Shown here piece after piece: positions 26,219-36,065 of a DNA stretch of 64,000 bases. Made by a program: the position numbers and the translations under genes. Source of the DNA: Arthrobacter sp. Leaf137 (lineage in GTDB: Bacteria > Actinomycetota > Actinomycetes > Actinomycetales > Micrococcaceae); the NCBI RefSeq assembly GCF_001423525.1, contig NZ_LMOI01000018.1, positions 166,996 through 230,995 on the forward strand, in the 5' to 3' direction. The notes under the pieces were generated by a model, which made no database searches, had not been told where the DNA came from, and was given only the letters and a program-made list of their open reading frames with translations. Each line of letters begins with the position of its first letter. The stretch's first letter is position 1.

Positions 26219-27351
26219 GCCATTCAATGCTTTCCACCTCCACCGGTTCAGGCCCGGCCCGGACGGACACCCCCGCCCTGGAGGTCCGCGGCCTCGGTAA
26301 GTCGTTCCCCATCGGCGGGCTGTTCTCGCGGGACTCGGTGCGGGCCCTCCACGGCGTGGACCTGGCCATCGGCCGCGGCGAAATCGTTGCGCTGGTGGGC
26401 GAATCAGGTTCCGGCAAGAGCACCCTGGCCCGCTGTGTTGCCCGGCTCGAGCGGCCCAGCGAAGGCAGCATCCTGCTGGATGGCACCGACGTCCTCAAAC
26501 GGGACCGCTTCCAGGCCTCGCGGGCGTTCCGCTCCCAGCTGCAGATGGTGTTCCAGGACCCCTTCGGGTCGCTGAACCCGGCACACCGGATCGGGCATTT
26601 CCTGCGGCGTTCCCTGGCGATCCACGGGAAGGGCGGCCGTTCGGAAACGGAAACCCAGGCCCGCCTCGAACAGCTCATGGACACCGTGGGGCTGCAGACG
26701 GACATGCTGGACTCCTACCCGCATGAACTCTCCGGCGGCCAGCGCCAGCGCGTCGCCATCGCCCGGGCGCTCGCCGTGGAACCGCAGGTGATCCTCGCGG
26801 ACGAACCAACCTCGATGCTGGACGTCTCCGTCCGGATCGGCGTGCTCAACCTGATGCGCAGGCTCCGGGACGAGCAGGGCATCTCGATGCTCTACATCAC
26901 CCACGACCTCGCTTCGGCCCGCTACCTCGCGGACCGCACGGCCGTGATGTTCGCCGGCGAGCTCGTGGAGGAGGGTGAGTCCCTGGACCTGCTGGCCAAT
27001 CCGGCCCACCCCTACACACAGCTCCTGGTCTCCGCCGTTCCGGATCCGGCCCGTGCCGGTTCCTACGATCCCGTCCGGCGGGCCGAACTGCGGCAGGCCG
27101 TCATGGCCTCGACAAGCTGCGCGTTCGACGGCGACCCGGACCAGCCCTGCTCCGGCGATCAGCCCGTCCGGCACCAGGTAGGCGATCCCGGCAACCGGCA
27201 CTGGGTCCGCTGCCACCTCTACCGCCCCCGTGCCGGCGCAGGCGGCCACGCCCTCGCTGCAGACCCGGCAGCCGGCCCATCCGCAGACGCCGGCATCTCC
27301 GTACACGCCGGCCCGCCGGCGTCAGCCCATCCCCGGAAGGCTTCGGCATGA
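26215..27351 (+). CDS. ABC transporter ATPase, DppF type, of the GH32 operon
   Basis: A protein of 378 aa. Walker A is GESGSGKST, the signature LSGGQRQR, Walker B VILADEPTSMLD, the H-loop YITHDLA. The last 60 residues after the usual DppF end (YDPVRRAELRQ) are Ala/Pro-rich and run on towards the GH32 start. The tail contains CAFDGDPDQPC and a CHLY, reminiscent of the oligopeptide-type Cys motif. It overlaps the neighbours by 4 bases on both sides. Confidence 0.9.
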   Translation: MSHSMLSTSTGSGPARTDTPALEVRGLGKSFPIGGLFSRDSVRALHGVDLAIGRGEIVALVGESGSGKSTLARCVARLERPSEGSILLDGTDVLKRDRFQASRAFRSQLQMVFQDPFGSLNPAHRIGHFLRRSLAIHGKGGRSETETQARLEQLMDTVGLQTDMLDSYPHELSGGQRQRVAIARALAVEPQVILADEPTSMLDVSVRIGVLNLMRRLRDEQGISMLYITHDLASARYLADRTAVMFAGELVEEGESLDLLANPAHPYTQLLVSAVPDPARAGSYDPVRRAELRQAVMASTSCAFDGDPDQPCSGDQPVRHQVGDPGNRHWVRCHLYRPRAGAGGHALAADPAAGPSADAGISVHAGPPASAHPRKASA

Positions 27352-28883
27352 CTGAACTGACCCACCCGCTCGCCACCGTCCCGCGCGGCGAGCTGGTTGC
27401 CCGCGCCGAAGCCGATCCGCTGCGGCCCCGCTTCCATTTCGTCTCTCCCGCCGGATGGCTCAACGATCCCAACGGCGTGGGCCAGTGGAACGGCATCTAC
27501 CACCTCTTCTACCAGTACAACCCTGAGGGCGCCTTCCACCACCGCATCCAGTGGGGCCACGCCACCAGCACGGACCTCGTCACCTGGACGGACCGGCCGG
27601 TAGCCCTGGAACCCTCGGCAGGTCCGGACGCGGACGGATGCTGGTCCGGCGTGCTGGTCAACGACGCCGGTACGCCCACGCTTGTCTACTCGGGCAGGCT
27701 CGGGGAACGCGAACTTCCCTGCGTCGCCGTGGGTTCACCGGACCTGTCCACCTGGACCAAAGCCCCGGAGAACCCCGTCATCGCAGCCCCGCCGGCCGGC
27801 GTCGACATCACCGCCTACCGTGACCACTGCGTGTGGCGCGAAGGCAACAGGTGGCGGCAGCTGGTGGGCTCGGGCGTCCGCGGCCGCGGCGGAACGGCGT
27901 TCCTGTACGAGTCGGCGGACCTGCGGTCCTGGGATTACGTGGGGCCGCTCTTCATCGGCGATGCCTCACAGGGTGACCCCGCCGGCACGGACTGGACCGG
28001 CACCATGTGGGAATGCGTGGACCTGTTCCGCGCCGGCACCGGGACCCTGGGTACCGAACCCGCGGACGGTTCACCCGACGTGCTGGTCTTCTCCGCCTGG
28101 AACGACGGCGACACACGCCACCCGCTGTACTGGACGGGCCGGTACTCCGGGGACTCCTTCGAACCGGCGGAGCTGCACCGCCTGGACTACGGCGGCAGGT
28201 ACTTCTACGCGCCGCAATCCTTCCTCGACGACGCCGGCCGGCGCATCATGTTCGGCTGGCTGCAGGAGGGCCGCACGGACGCCGCGATGGTGGAAGCCGG
28301 CTGGTCCGGCGTGATGAGCCTGCCGCGGGTCACCACCCTGGCCGAGGACGGGACGCTGCGGTTCGCGCCGGTCCCCGAACTCGAACAGCTTCGCGGCAAC
28401 CACACCAGCCTGCCGGAACAGGAGCTGGCGGCGCCGCTGGATACCGGAGTCCGGGGCAACCAGCTGGACCTCGAACTGGACATCCACCTGGCACCGGGTG
28501 CCGTGCTGCGGCTGGGCGTGCTGGGATCGGGCGACGGCGCGGAGGACACCGTCATCGAAGTGGGCCGTCCCGCGCACAGCACCGGTGACACCGAGGGAAC
28601 CCTCCGCCTCGACCGCACCCGCAGTTCCCTGGACTCCTCCGTGGACCTGGAGGACAGGTCCGGGCCCATCCCGATGACCGGCGGGCACGTCCGCCTGCGC
28701 GTCCTGGTGGACCGGTCCGCCGTCGAGGTCTTCGCCAATGGCAAGCCGCTCACCGCCCGCGCCTACCCCACCCGCGGCGGCGGCCACGTCACCCTCTCCA
28801 CGGCGGGAGCCGTGCACCTGAACGCCTTCGACGCCTGGACCATGGCGGACATCCGGGGAGGTGGCCGCACCCTCTTCCCGTAG
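27348..28883 (+). CDS. glycoside hydrolase family 32 beta-fructosidase, intracellular
   Basis: A protein of 511 aa with the five-bladed propeller followed by the beta-sandwich of GH32. The nucleophile is Asp40 in WLNDPNG. The transition-state residue is Asp159 in YRDH, where the family usually has RDP. The acid/base is Glu222 in WECVD. The sandwich domain ends with VDRSAVEVFANG. No signal peptide, so it cleaves sucrose or fructo-oligosaccharides after uptake to give fructose. Coupled by a 4-base overlap to the ABC genes and under the same LacI promoter, it defines the operon's probable job. Inulin- or levan-type oligomers are alternatives to sucrose. Confidence 0.93.
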   Translation: MTELTHPLATVPRGELVARAEADPLRPRFHFVSPAGWLNDPNGVGQWNGIYHLFYQYNPEGAFHHRIQWGHATSTDLVTWTDRPVALEPSAGPDADGCWSGVLVNDAGTPTLVYSGRLGERELPCVAVGSPDLSTWTKAPENPVIAAPPAGVDITAYRDHCVWREGNRWRQLVGSGVRGRGGTAFLYESADLRSWDYVGPLFIGDASQGDPAGTDWTGTMWECVDLFRAGTGTLGTEPADGSPDVLVFSAWNDGDTRHPLYWTGRYSGDSFEPAELHRLDYGGRYFYAPQSFLDDAGRRIMFGWLQEGRTDAAMVEAGWSGVMSLPRVTTLAEDGTLRFAPVPELEQLRGNHTSLPEQELAAPLDTGVRGNQLDLELDIHLAPGAVLRLGVLGSGDGAEDTVIEVGRPAHSTGDTEGTLRLDRTRSSLDSSVDLEDRSGPIPMTGGHVRLRVLVDRSAVEVFANGKPLTARAYPTRGGGHVTLSTAGAVHLNAFDAWTMADIRGGGRTLFP

Positions 28884-28897
28884 CCCTTACGGTGGGC

Positions 28898-28938
28898 GGC
28901 AGGGCCGCGTACCAAGACGTGCTGGTGGCGGCCCTGCC
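28898..28938. terminator. hairpin between convergent GH32 and ptsI genes
   Basis: GGCAGGGCCGC (28898-28908) pairs perfectly with GCGGCCCTGCC (28928-28938). There is no T run, so it may be a weak bidirectional terminator or an mRNA 3' stabiliser. It lies 14 bases after the GH32 stop and 31 before the ptsI stop. Confidence 0.6.
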
Positions 28939-28969
28939 GTAGGGCAGGTTCCGGTGCTGGCGGGACTGG

Positions 28970-30655
28970 CTAGAGGCCCAGTTCCGCCAGCACGGGGAGC
29001 TTCTCCCGCACCCGGTCGCGGGCCTCGGAGGCGCTCGGGGCGGAGAGCGCCAGCTTGGCCAGTTCCTGGGCTTCCTGGAGGGTCACGGTCTTCAGGACGG
29101 CGGCGACGGCGGCGAGGGAACGGGCGGTCATGGACAGCGTGTTGACGCCCAGGCCGGTCAGGACGACGGCGAGGGCGGGGTCCGCCGCCGCCTCGCCGCA
29201 GACGCCCACGGGCTTGCTGTTGCCTTCCGCCCGGGAACCCTCCACCGTCAGGCCCACCAGGCGCAGGACGGCCGGCTGCCAGGGCGTATTCAGGTTCGCC
29301 AGGGGACCGAGTTGGCGGTCCGCTGCCATGGCGTACTGGGTGAGGTCATTGGTGCCCAGGCTGGCAAAGCCCACCTCGCGGAGGATGGCCTCGGCGGTCA
29401 GGGCGGCGGAGGGGACCTCCACCATCACGCCGGGGGTCTGCAGGCCGGCGTCAGCGCACATCGAGGCGAAGCGTGCCGCTTCTTCGGCCGTGGAGATCAT
29501 GGGGGCCATCACCCACACGTCCGCCTCCGACGCGTTGGCGGCTAATGCGATGGCTTCGAGCTGCCGGTCCAGCACGCCCGGAGTGGTGAAGTCGGTGCGG
29601 TAGCCGCGCACGCCGAGGGCGGGGTTGGGCTCGGTGGAGTCGGTCAGGAACGGCAGCGGCTTGTCGGCGCCGGCATCCAGCGTGCGCAGCACCACCTTCT
29701 TGCCGGGGAACGCATCGAAGACGCTCTTGTACGCGGCGGCCTGTTCTTCCACGGAGGGCTCTGTGTCGCGTTCCAGGAAGCAGAACTCGGTGCGGAACAG
29801 CCCCACGCCCTGGGCGCCCAGCTTCGCGGCAGCCACCGCGTCCTTGCCGCCGCCCACGTTGGCGAGCAGCGGGACCTGGTGGCCGTCCGCCGTCGCGCCC
29901 GTGCCGGTGAATTCTGCCAGCAGCGACGCCGTTGCGGCCCAGCCTTCCGCGGCCTCGCGCAGGGACCCGTCCGGCTCGGAGGTGACGGAGCCGGCGGCGC
30001 CGTCCACGTAGACCTCGGTGCCGTCAGCGATGTGGTCCACACCGACGGCGGCCACGACGGCGGGAAGGCCGAGTGAGCGGGCGATGATGGCGGTGTGCGA
30101 CTGCGGGCCGCCGCCGGACGTCACCAGGGCCAGGACCTTGTTCGGGTCCAGCGTGGCGGTATCGGCCGGGGCGAGGTCGTCAGCGACCAGGACGAAGGGA
30201 TTCTCGGACGCGGGAATGCCGGGCGCTGCCACGCCGCGGAGCTCGGCCACGATGCGGGCCCGCACGTCCAGGACGTCGGTGGCGCGCTCAGCCATGTAGC
30301 CGCCCAGGTTGTGGAGCATCTCCGACACGGAGGATCCAGATTCCCAGATGGCCCGTTCAGCGGACGTACCCCGGGCCACCAGCTTGGCGGCGCCCTTGAT
30401 CAGCATGGTGTCCTTGGCCATCAGTGCAGTGGCCTCCAGGACGGCCTTGCCGTCGCCGCTGGCGTGCGCGGCGCGCGCCTTCAGTTCGTCATGCACGGCC
30501 TGGGAGGCCGCCTTCAGTGCTGCAGTGGCTTCCTCGGCGGTGGTGTCCGGTGCCAGCTGCTCACCGGCGGGAGGTTCGCTGATCGGTTTGGGCATCTGCC
30601 GCACGGTGCCGATGACGCGGCCTGGACTGACGCCTACTCCTGGGAAGTTCTGCAC
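28970..30655 (-). CDS. ptsI: PTS enzyme I (PEP-protein phosphotransferase)
   Basis: A protein of 561 aa, close to the usual 570. The phosphorylated His187 is in GGGPQSHTAIIARSLG. The PEP-binding barrel has GLFRTEF, MVEVPSAALT and the active-site Cys in PVGVCGEAAADP. It takes phosphate from PEP to HPr, which then feeds the mannitol EII encoded nearby. Start ATG 30655. It is divergent from a TetR regulator, with a palindrome between them. No HPr gene is present anywhere in the window, so ptsH must be elsewhere. Confidence 0.94.
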   Translation of the reverse strand: MQNFPGVGVSPGRVIGTVRQMPKPISEPPAGEQLAPDTTAEEATAALKAASQAVHDELKARAAHASGDGKAVLEATALMAKDTMLIKGAAKLVARGTSAERAIWESGSSVSEMLHNLGGYMAERATDVLDVRARIVAELRGVAAPGIPASENPFVLVADDLAPADTATLDPNKVLALVTSGGGPQSHTAIIARSLGLPAVVAAVGVDHIADGTEVYVDGAAGSVTSEPDGSLREAAEGWAATASLLAEFTGTGATADGHQVPLLANVGGGKDAVAAAKLGAQGVGLFRTEFCFLERDTEPSVEEQAAAYKSVFDAFPGKKVVLRTLDAGADKPLPFLTDSTEPNPALGVRGYRTDFTTPGVLDRQLEAIALAANASEADVWVMAPMISTAEEAARFASMCADAGLQTPGVMVEVPSAALTAEAILREVGFASLGTNDLTQYAMAADRQLGPLANLNTPWQPAVLRLVGLTVEGSRAEGNSKPVGVCGEAAADPALAVVLTGLGVNTLSMTARSLAAVAAVLKTVTLQEAQELAKLALSAPSASEARDRVREKLPVLAELGL

Positions 30656-30792
30656 TGAAGGTCCTCATTCTCTGCCGGTAGCCAGGCCCGCCAAACAATC
30701 CCGGCGCCATGCCGGAACACCTCCGCCCCGCCACAACGCGTCACGTCAGGAGATGGAAACGAGCCTGAAAAAATTGTATGTGATTCAGTTCA

Positions 30793-30807
30793 TATAGCAA
30801 CGCTATA
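30793..30807. promoter_or_regulatory. palindromic operator between ptsI and the TetR gene
   Basis: TATAGC-AAC-GCTATA, perfect 6-bp arms. It lies in the 170-base divergent gap, directly upstream of a -10-like TAGGGT (30813-30818) that ends 7 bases before the regulator's ATG. It also overlaps the probable -35 region (TTCATA, 30789-30794). Confidence 0.6.
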
Positions 30808-30825
30808 GGTGCTAGGGTAGCGGTT

Positions 30826-31554
30826 ATGAGTTTGGATGGCCAGCTTCCCCCCAAAATGCGGCTGCTCCGTGCAGCGGCAGAGCTGCTGGCAAAATCCGCG
30901 GGAGCGCCGGTCTCCACCCGCCAGATCACGCAGCTGGCAGGGGTATCTGCACCCACCCTGTACCACCACTTCGGCGACAAGGAAGGCCTTTTCGACGCTG
31001 TGGTGGCTGCAGGATTCGAAGAATATGTCGCAGGCGAAAGGGATTTCGCCCCCTCCGGGCAGCCTCTCGAGGACATCCGGAGAATGTGGGACAACCACGT
31101 GCAGTTCGGGCTTAACCAGCCGGAGCTCTACCTGGTGATGTTCGGCAACATCCGCCCGGAAAGCCGCCCCGCCATCGTTGCCGATGCCGAGGCGCTGATG
31201 GAGGAGATGCTGAACAAGGCCGCAGCGGCGGGCCAGCTCAACGTCCAGCCCAGGGAGGCGGCCAGGTCCATCCTGGCGGCCAACGTTGGCGTGACGCTGA
31301 TGCTGATCGCGGAACCCGCTCCGGACCGGAACCTCGAACTGTCCACCATGACCCGGGATGCCATGATTTTCGCGGTGTCCGCCGAGCCCGCCAGTGGCTC
31401 GGCCCCGGGCAGCGCCGGAAAGTCCTCGGTGGTGGTGGCAGCGATTGCCCTGAACGCCGCACTTCAGGCCTCGCACTCAGACCAGCTCTCGAGCTCGGAG
31501 CTCAAGCTCTTCCTCGAGTGGCTGCACCGGATCTCCGCCACCCCCGCCGGTTAG
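30826..31554 (+). CDS. TetR family regulator, probable regulator of the mannitol PTS genes
   Basis: A protein of 242 aa. The N-terminal HTH is typical: RLLRAAAELL, then STRQITQLAGVSAPTLYHHFGDKEGLFDAV. The ligand domain contains NQPELYLVMFGNI. It is divergent from ptsI and upstream of mtlA on the same strand (97-base gap), so it may control PTS genes on both sides. Mannitol genes are more often governed by MtlR- or DeoR-type proteins, so the link is inference. No SD precedes the ATG and a -10-like element ends 7 bases upstream, which suggests leaderless translation. Confidence 0.87.
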   Translation: MSLDGQLPPKMRLLRAAAELLAKSAGAPVSTRQITQLAGVSAPTLYHHFGDKEGLFDAVVAAGFEEYVAGERDFAPSGQPLEDIRRMWDNHVQFGLNQPELYLVMFGNIRPESRPAIVADAEALMEEMLNKAAAAGQLNVQPREAARSILAANVGVTLMLIAEPAPDRNLELSTMTRDAMIFAVSAEPASGSAPGSAGKSSVVVAAIALNAALQASHSDQLSSSELKLFLEWLHRISATPAG

Positions 31555-31651
31555 CCCGGCATAACCTGCGCCACCCGGTTCCACCAGCAGTACGTCGTCG
31601 TCAGTATCGGACCATCCTGCGGAGCAGCAGGACGAACGGTTAGGAAATCAC

Positions 31652-33718
31652 ATGGCAACAGAGACAGTTGCAAAGCCCCGTACCAGCGCTCGGGTACACG
31701 TCCAGAAATTCGGGACGTTCCTGTCCGGAATGATCATGCCCAACATCGGCGCCTTCATCGCTTGGGGCATCATCACAGCCCTCTTCATCGAAAAGGGCTG
31801 GCTGCCGGTTCCCCAGCTTGGCGGCTTCGGTGAAACCGACGGGAAGCCGAACATCGGCCTCGTAGGGCCCATGATCACCTACCTGCTGCCGCTGCTGATC
31901 GGTTACACCGGCGGCAAGATGGTCTACGACGTCCGCGGCGGCGTGGTGGGCGCCATCGGCACCATGGGCGTGATTGTGGGCGCCGGCATCCCGATGTTCA
32001 TCGGCGCCATGATCATGGGCCCGCTGGGCGGCTGGACCATGAAGAAGATCGATTCGCTCTGGGACGGAAAAATCCGCCCGGGCTTCGAAATGCTGGTCAA
32101 CAACTTCTCCGCGGGTATTTGGGGTGCGCTGCTTGCCATGCTGGGCTTCTACGCGGTCGCTCCGGTGGTGTCAGGGTTCAGCGCCGGTGCCGGCAACGTG
32201 GTGCAGTTCCTGGTCAACAACGGCCTGCTGCCGCTCACCAGCATCTTCATTGAGCCCGCCAAAGTCCTCTTCCTGAACAACGCCATCAACCACGGTGTGC
32301 TGACCCCGCTGGGCGTCCAGCAGTCGCTGGAGCAGGGCAAGTCCATCCTCTTCCTGCTCGAGGCCAACCCCGGCCCGGGCCTGGGCATCCTGCTGGCCTA
32401 CATGTTCTTCGGCAAGGGCGCGGCCAAGGCCTCCGCCCCGGGCGCCGCAATCATCCACTTCCTCGGCGGCATCCACGAGATCTACTTCCCGTACGTCCTG
32501 ATGCGCCCGCTGCTCATCCTGGCCGCCATCGCCGGCGGCATGACAGGCATCGCCACCCTGGCGGTCACCGGTGCCGGCCTCGTGGCACCGGCAGCCCCGG
32601 GTTCCATCTTCGCCGTACTCGCACAGACCTCCCGTGACAGCTACCTCGGGGTGATCCTCGCGGTGCTGCTTGCCACGGCCGCGTCCTTCCTGGTGGCCTC
32701 GGTGATCATGAAGACCACCAAGCACAGCGACGAAGGCGACCTCAACGCCGCAACCTCCCGCATGGAAGAAATGAAGGGCAAGAAGAGCTCCGTCTCCTCC
32801 CACCTGACCGGTGCGGGTGCCGGTGTGGGAACCGCCGTGATGGCTGGTCCCATCAAGAACATTGTGTTCGCCTGCGACGCCGGAATGGGCTCCAGCGCCA
32901 TGGGCGCATCAGTGCTCCGCAACAAGATCAAGGCCGCCGGCTTCCCGGATGTCAAGGTCACCAACTCGGCAATCGCCAACCTCAGCGACACGTACGACGT
33001 TGTGGTCACGCACCAGGACCTCACCGAACGTGCCAAGCCGTCCACGTCCAGCGCCGCTCACTTCTCGGTGGACAACTTCATGAACAGCCCACGTTACGAC
33101 GAGATCGTTGACCTGGTCAGGGAGAGCAATACCGACGGCGGAACGTCCGACGCCGGCGCCATGGCCGAACCGGAAGCCGGAACCTCCGGCGGTGCTGCTG
33201 CAGCGGGCGCTGCAGGAGTTGGCGCCGGGGCTGCTGCAGCCGCGGGCCAGGGTGCGCACGCCGCAGACGCCCCGGCCGCGGGACAGGCAGAGATCCTGGC
33301 CCGTGAAAGCGTCATCCTCACCGGAACGGCCACCACCCGCGACGCCGCCATCGACGAAGCCGGCCGGCTCCTGCTGGCCCGCGGCGCGGTGGACCAGGGC
33401 TACATCGATGCCATGCACGAGCGCGAGGAATCCGTGTCCACCTACATGGGCAGCTTCCTGGCCATCCCGCACGGCACCAACGCCGCCAAGGACCACATCC
33501 GGAAGTCGGCAGTCTCGGTGATCCGCTACCCGCAGGGCATCGACTGGAACGGCAAGGAGGTCAAGTTCGTGGTGGGCGTCGCCGGCGTGAACAACGAACA
33601 CCTGCACATCCTGTCCTCCATCGCCAAGGTCTTCACCAACAAGGAGCAGGTGGCCCGCCTCGAGGCGGCCAGCTCCGTGGATGAAGTCCTGGAGCTCTTC
33701 GGGAAGGTCAACGCATAG
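31652..33718 (+). CDS. mtlA: mannitol-specific PTS enzyme IICBA
   Basis: A protein of 688 aa with all three domains fused. IIC covers about 15-355, with the mannitol-type [10 protein letters not shown] near 272-281. IIB covers about 400-490, with the phosphocysteine Cys408 in [13 protein letters not shown]. An Ala/Gly-rich linker (500-545) follows. IIA covers 546-688, with the phospho-His607 in FLAIPHGTN. It imports mannitol and phosphorylates it to mannitol-1-phosphate at the membrane. It is coupled to mtlD by a one-base overlap. AGGAAA precedes the ATG. Confidence 0.95.
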   Translation: MATETVAKPRTSARVHVQKFGTFLSGMIMPNIGAFIAWGIITALFIEKGWLPVPQLGGFGETDGKPNIGLVGPMITYLLPLLIGYTGGKMVYDVRGGVVGAIGTMGVIVGAGIPMFIGAMIMGPLGGWTMKKIDSLWDGKIRPGFEMLVNNFSAGIWGALLAMLGFYAVAPVVSGFSAGAGNVVQFLVNNGLLPLTSIFIEPAKVLFLNNAINHGVLTPLGVQQSLEQGKSILFLLEANPGPGLGILLAYMFFGKGAAKASAPGAAIIHFLGGIHEIYFPYVLMRPLLILAAIAGGMTGIATLAVTGAGLVAPAAPGSIFAVLAQTSRDSYLGVILAVLLATAASFLVASVIMKTTKHSDEGDLNAATSRMEEMKGKKSSVSSHLTGAGAGVGTAVMAGPIKNIVFACDAGMGSSAMGASVLRNKIKAAGFPDVKVTNSAIANLSDTYDVVVTHQDLTERAKPSTSSAAHFSVDNFMNSPRYDEIVDLVRESNTDGGTSDAGAMAEPEAGTSGGAAAAGAAGVGAGAAAAAGQGAHAADAPAAGQAEILARESVILTGTATTRDAAIDEAGRLLLARGAVDQGYIDAMHEREESVSTYMGSFLAIPHGTNAAKDHIRKSAVSVIRYPQGIDWNGKEVKFVVGVAGVNNEHLHILSSIAKVFTNKEQVARLEAASSVDEVLELFGKVNA

Positions 33719-34881
33719 TGAAGGCTGTACATTTTGGTGCCGGCAACATCGGCCGCGGCTTCGTGGGGCTACTCCTGCACAATGCCGGCTACGAGGTGGT
33801 GTTCGCTGACGTCGCCGACGCGCTGATCGACCAACTGGCCGCCGCGGACAGCTACGCCGTCCATGAAGTGGGGGAGAACCCCGCCGTGCAGACCGTTGAC
33901 AACTTCCGCGCCCTGAATTCGAACACCCAGGAAGCGGAACTCATCACGGAAATCGCGACGGCGGACCTCGTCACCACCGCGGTGGGGCCGCACATCCTGA
34001 AGTTCGTGGCACCGGTGATCGCGCGGGGCATTGCCGCACGCGGGGCCGGGATGGCGCCGCTGCAGGTCATGGCCTGCGAGAACGCCATCAATGCCACGGA
34101 CATCCTGGCCCGGGAGGTGGCCTCCCGCCCGGAGGCCGCCGGCGGGGCGCTGGACGGCCAGGCCGTGTTCGCCAACACCGCCGTGGACCGGATCGTGCCC
34201 AACCAGGAGGCCGGGCAGGGCCTGGACGTCACCGTGGAATCCTTCTATGAGTGGGTCATCGACCGGACAGCCTTCGCCGGATCGGAGCCGGAGATCCCCG
34301 GCGCCACCTTTGTGGACGAGCTCGCGCCCTACATCGAGCGCAAGCTGTTCACGGTGAACACCGGCCATGCCTCGGCCGCCTATTTCGGGTTCGAGGCAGG
34401 ACTGGAGAAGATCTCCGACGCCATGGCGGACCAGGACGTGGCGGAAGACGTGCGGGCAGTGCTGGAGGAAACCAAGCAACTCCTGGTGTCCAAGCACGGG
34501 TTCAGCAACGAGGCGCAGGAAGCCTACGTGCAGAAGATCCTGGTCCGGTTCACCAACCCGCACCTGCCGGACACCGTGAACCGGGTGGGCCGCGCCCCGT
34601 TGCGCAAGCTCAGCCGGCACGAGCGGTTCATCGGCCCTGCGGCCGAGCTGGCCGAACGCGGCGTGGTGCCCGAGGCTCTGCTGGGAGCCATTTCAGCGGC
34701 GCTGCGGTTCACTGATCCTGCCGACGCCGAGGCCACCGAACTGGCCGGCATCCTCGCGTCGGGCGGTGCGGCGGACGCCACCGCCAGGATCACCGGCCTG
34801 GAGCCGGAGCACCCGCTCTTCAACGCGGTGTCCACCCTCGTGGAGGAGCGGCAGGCAGAGGTGGCCGCCGCCTCCGCCTGA
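33718..34881 (+). CDS. mtlD: mannitol-1-phosphate 5-dehydrogenase
   Basis: A protein of 387 aa of the polyol-specific long-chain dehydrogenase family. The NAD-binding GAGNIGRG is at 7-14. The catalytic K-x4-N-x2-H motif is seen as Lys209, Asn214 and His217 in KLFTVNTGH. It oxidises mannitol-1-phosphate made by EIICBA to fructose-6-phosphate. The GTG start overlaps the mtlA TAG by one base (TAGTG). An intrinsic terminator 69 bases downstream closes the operon. Confidence 0.95.
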   Translation: MKAVHFGAGNIGRGFVGLLLHNAGYEVVFADVADALIDQLAAADSYAVHEVGENPAVQTVDNFRALNSNTQEAELITEIATADLVTTAVGPHILKFVAPVIARGIAARGAGMAPLQVMACENAINATDILAREVASRPEAAGGALDGQAVFANTAVDRIVPNQEAGQGLDVTVESFYEWVIDRTAFAGSEPEIPGATFVDELAPYIERKLFTVNTGHASAAYFGFEAGLEKISDAMADQDVAEDVRAVLEETKQLLVSKHGFSNEAQEAYVQKILVRFTNPHLPDTVNRVGRAPLRKLSRHERFIGPAAELAERGVVPEALLGAISAALRFTDPADAEATELAGILASGGAADATARITGLEPEHPLFNAVSTLVEERQAEVAAASA

Positions 34882-34949
34882 TGTCCGCATGGCAGCACGC
34901 TGCCTGCCGCACCATCCGACGTATGACTGCATCGACGTAATGCACAATG

Positions 34950-34990
34950 ACGACGCCGGCACTGAACCCCAGTGCCGGCGTCGTTTTTCT
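34950..34990 (+). terminator. intrinsic terminator of the mtlAD operon
   Basis: ACGACGCCGGCACT (34950-34963) and AGTGCCGGCGTCGT (34971-34984) pair without mismatch around a 7-base loop, followed by a T run (TTTT then CT). It is the most canonical terminator in the window. Confidence 0.93.
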
Positions 34991-35021
34991 GTGATCTCCC
35001 ACACAAACGGACCGGAAGTGT

Positions 35022-35040
35022 ATTGGTTAGCCTGTCCTTA
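35022..35040. promoter_or_regulatory. DtxR/IdeR-type iron box
   Basis: ATTGGTTAGCCTGTCCTTA matches the 19-bp DtxR/IdeR consensus at 14 of 19 positions, including the central TTAGCCT. It lies 61 bases before the start of the siderophore-binding protein gene, a position suited to iron-dependent repression. Confidence 0.65.
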
Positions 35041-35101
35041 CTTATAGGCTCAGCTCTATTAGGCAACGAAGTTGTGACGTTATTACCGAGTGGAGAACAT
35101 C

Positions 35102-36046
35102 GTGAAGAAGAGGCTGCAGGGCTATCTGGGGGCAATGGCAGCGGGGGCGGCTCTCCTGACCGTGACCGCGTGCGGCGGCAACGCCACGGCAACCCCCGCA
35201 GCGGAAACCTCCACCATCACCGTCGAGCACGCCCAGGGGAGCACGGCCAACGTTCCCGTCAACCCGGAAAAGGTCTTCACGTTCGACCTCGGCGTCCTGG
35301 ACACGATGGATGCCCTCGGCATTGAACCTGCCGGTGTGCCGGAGGCCGCCTACCCGGACGCGCTGAAGAAATACTCCGACGCCAAGTACGCAAAGATCGG
35401 CTCCCTAAAGGAACCCGACTTCGAAGCCGTCAGTGCCGGCGACCCGGACCTCATCATCATCTCCGGCCGCACCGCCGGAGCCTATGAAGAGCTGAGCAAG
35501 ATCGCCCCCACGATTGATCTCTCCATTGATGCCGCCAAGCCCATGGACAGCTTCAAGGAGCAGGCCGGAAAGCTGGGGACCATCTTCAACAAGTCAGCCG
35601 AGGTTGAGGAGAAGCTCGCCGCCGTGGATACCACCGTGGCCGACACCAAAGCCAAGGCCGCAACAGCCGGTAAGGGCCTGATCGTCCTCACCTCCGGCGG
35701 CGAAGTCACCGCCTACGGCGCCGGCTCCCGCTTCGGCATCATCCACGACGTCCTGGGCGTACCCACCGCGGCGGACGTGAAGTCCGAGGGATCCCACGGT
35801 GAGGCCATCTCCTTCGAATACATCAAGCAGGCCAACCCGGACCTCCTCTACGTGATCAACCGCGATACCGCCATCGGAACCGAAGGCACCGCCAACGCCA
35901 TTTTGGACAACGAGCTGGTCCAGGCCACCAATGCCGCCAAGAACGGCAAGGTCATCAACCTTGACCCTGCGGGCTGGTACATCGTGGGATACGGCCTGAA
36001 CAACGTCAAGGCCATGGTGGATGCCGTAGCCGGCTCCGTCGCTTAA
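35102..36046 (+). CDS. iron-siderophore ABC transporter binding lipoprotein (YclQ/FatB-like)
   Basis: A protein of 314 aa. The lipobox is VTAC with the cysteine at residue 24. The type III binding-protein fold shows VFTFDLGVLDTMDALG, LIIISGRTAGAYEEL and a C-terminal half with AYGAGSRFGIIHDVLG, closest in pattern to YclQ/CeuA-type receptors for catecholate or petrobactin-like chelates. The GTG at 35102 has GGAGA 5 bases upstream and is preferred over the GTG at 35090. It is the first gene of a four-gene operon behind a DtxR/IdeR-like box. The exact siderophore is unknown. Confidence 0.88.
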   Translation: MKKRLQGYLGAMAAGAALLTVTACGGNATATPAAETSTITVEHAQGSTANVPVNPEKVFTFDLGVLDTMDALGIEPAGVPEAAYPDALKKYSDAKYAKIGSLKEPDFEAVSAGDPDLIIISGRTAGAYEELSKIAPTIDLSIDAAKPMDSFKEQAGKLGTIFNKSAEVEEKLAAVDTTVADTKAKAATAGKGLIVLTSGGEVTAYGAGSRFGIIHDVLGVPTAADVKSEGSHGEAISFEYIKQANPDLLYVINRDTAIGTEGTANAILDNELVQATNAAKNGKVINLDPAGWYIVGYGLNNVKAMVDAVAGSVA

Positions 36047-36065
36047 ACCACCACCGGGCTACAGC

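Noticed and set aside
28884..34949. A hidden ptsH (HPr) gene near ptsI
   Set aside because: I looked for a frame of about 90 codons with a GxHAR-type active site on both strands around the PTS genes and found none.
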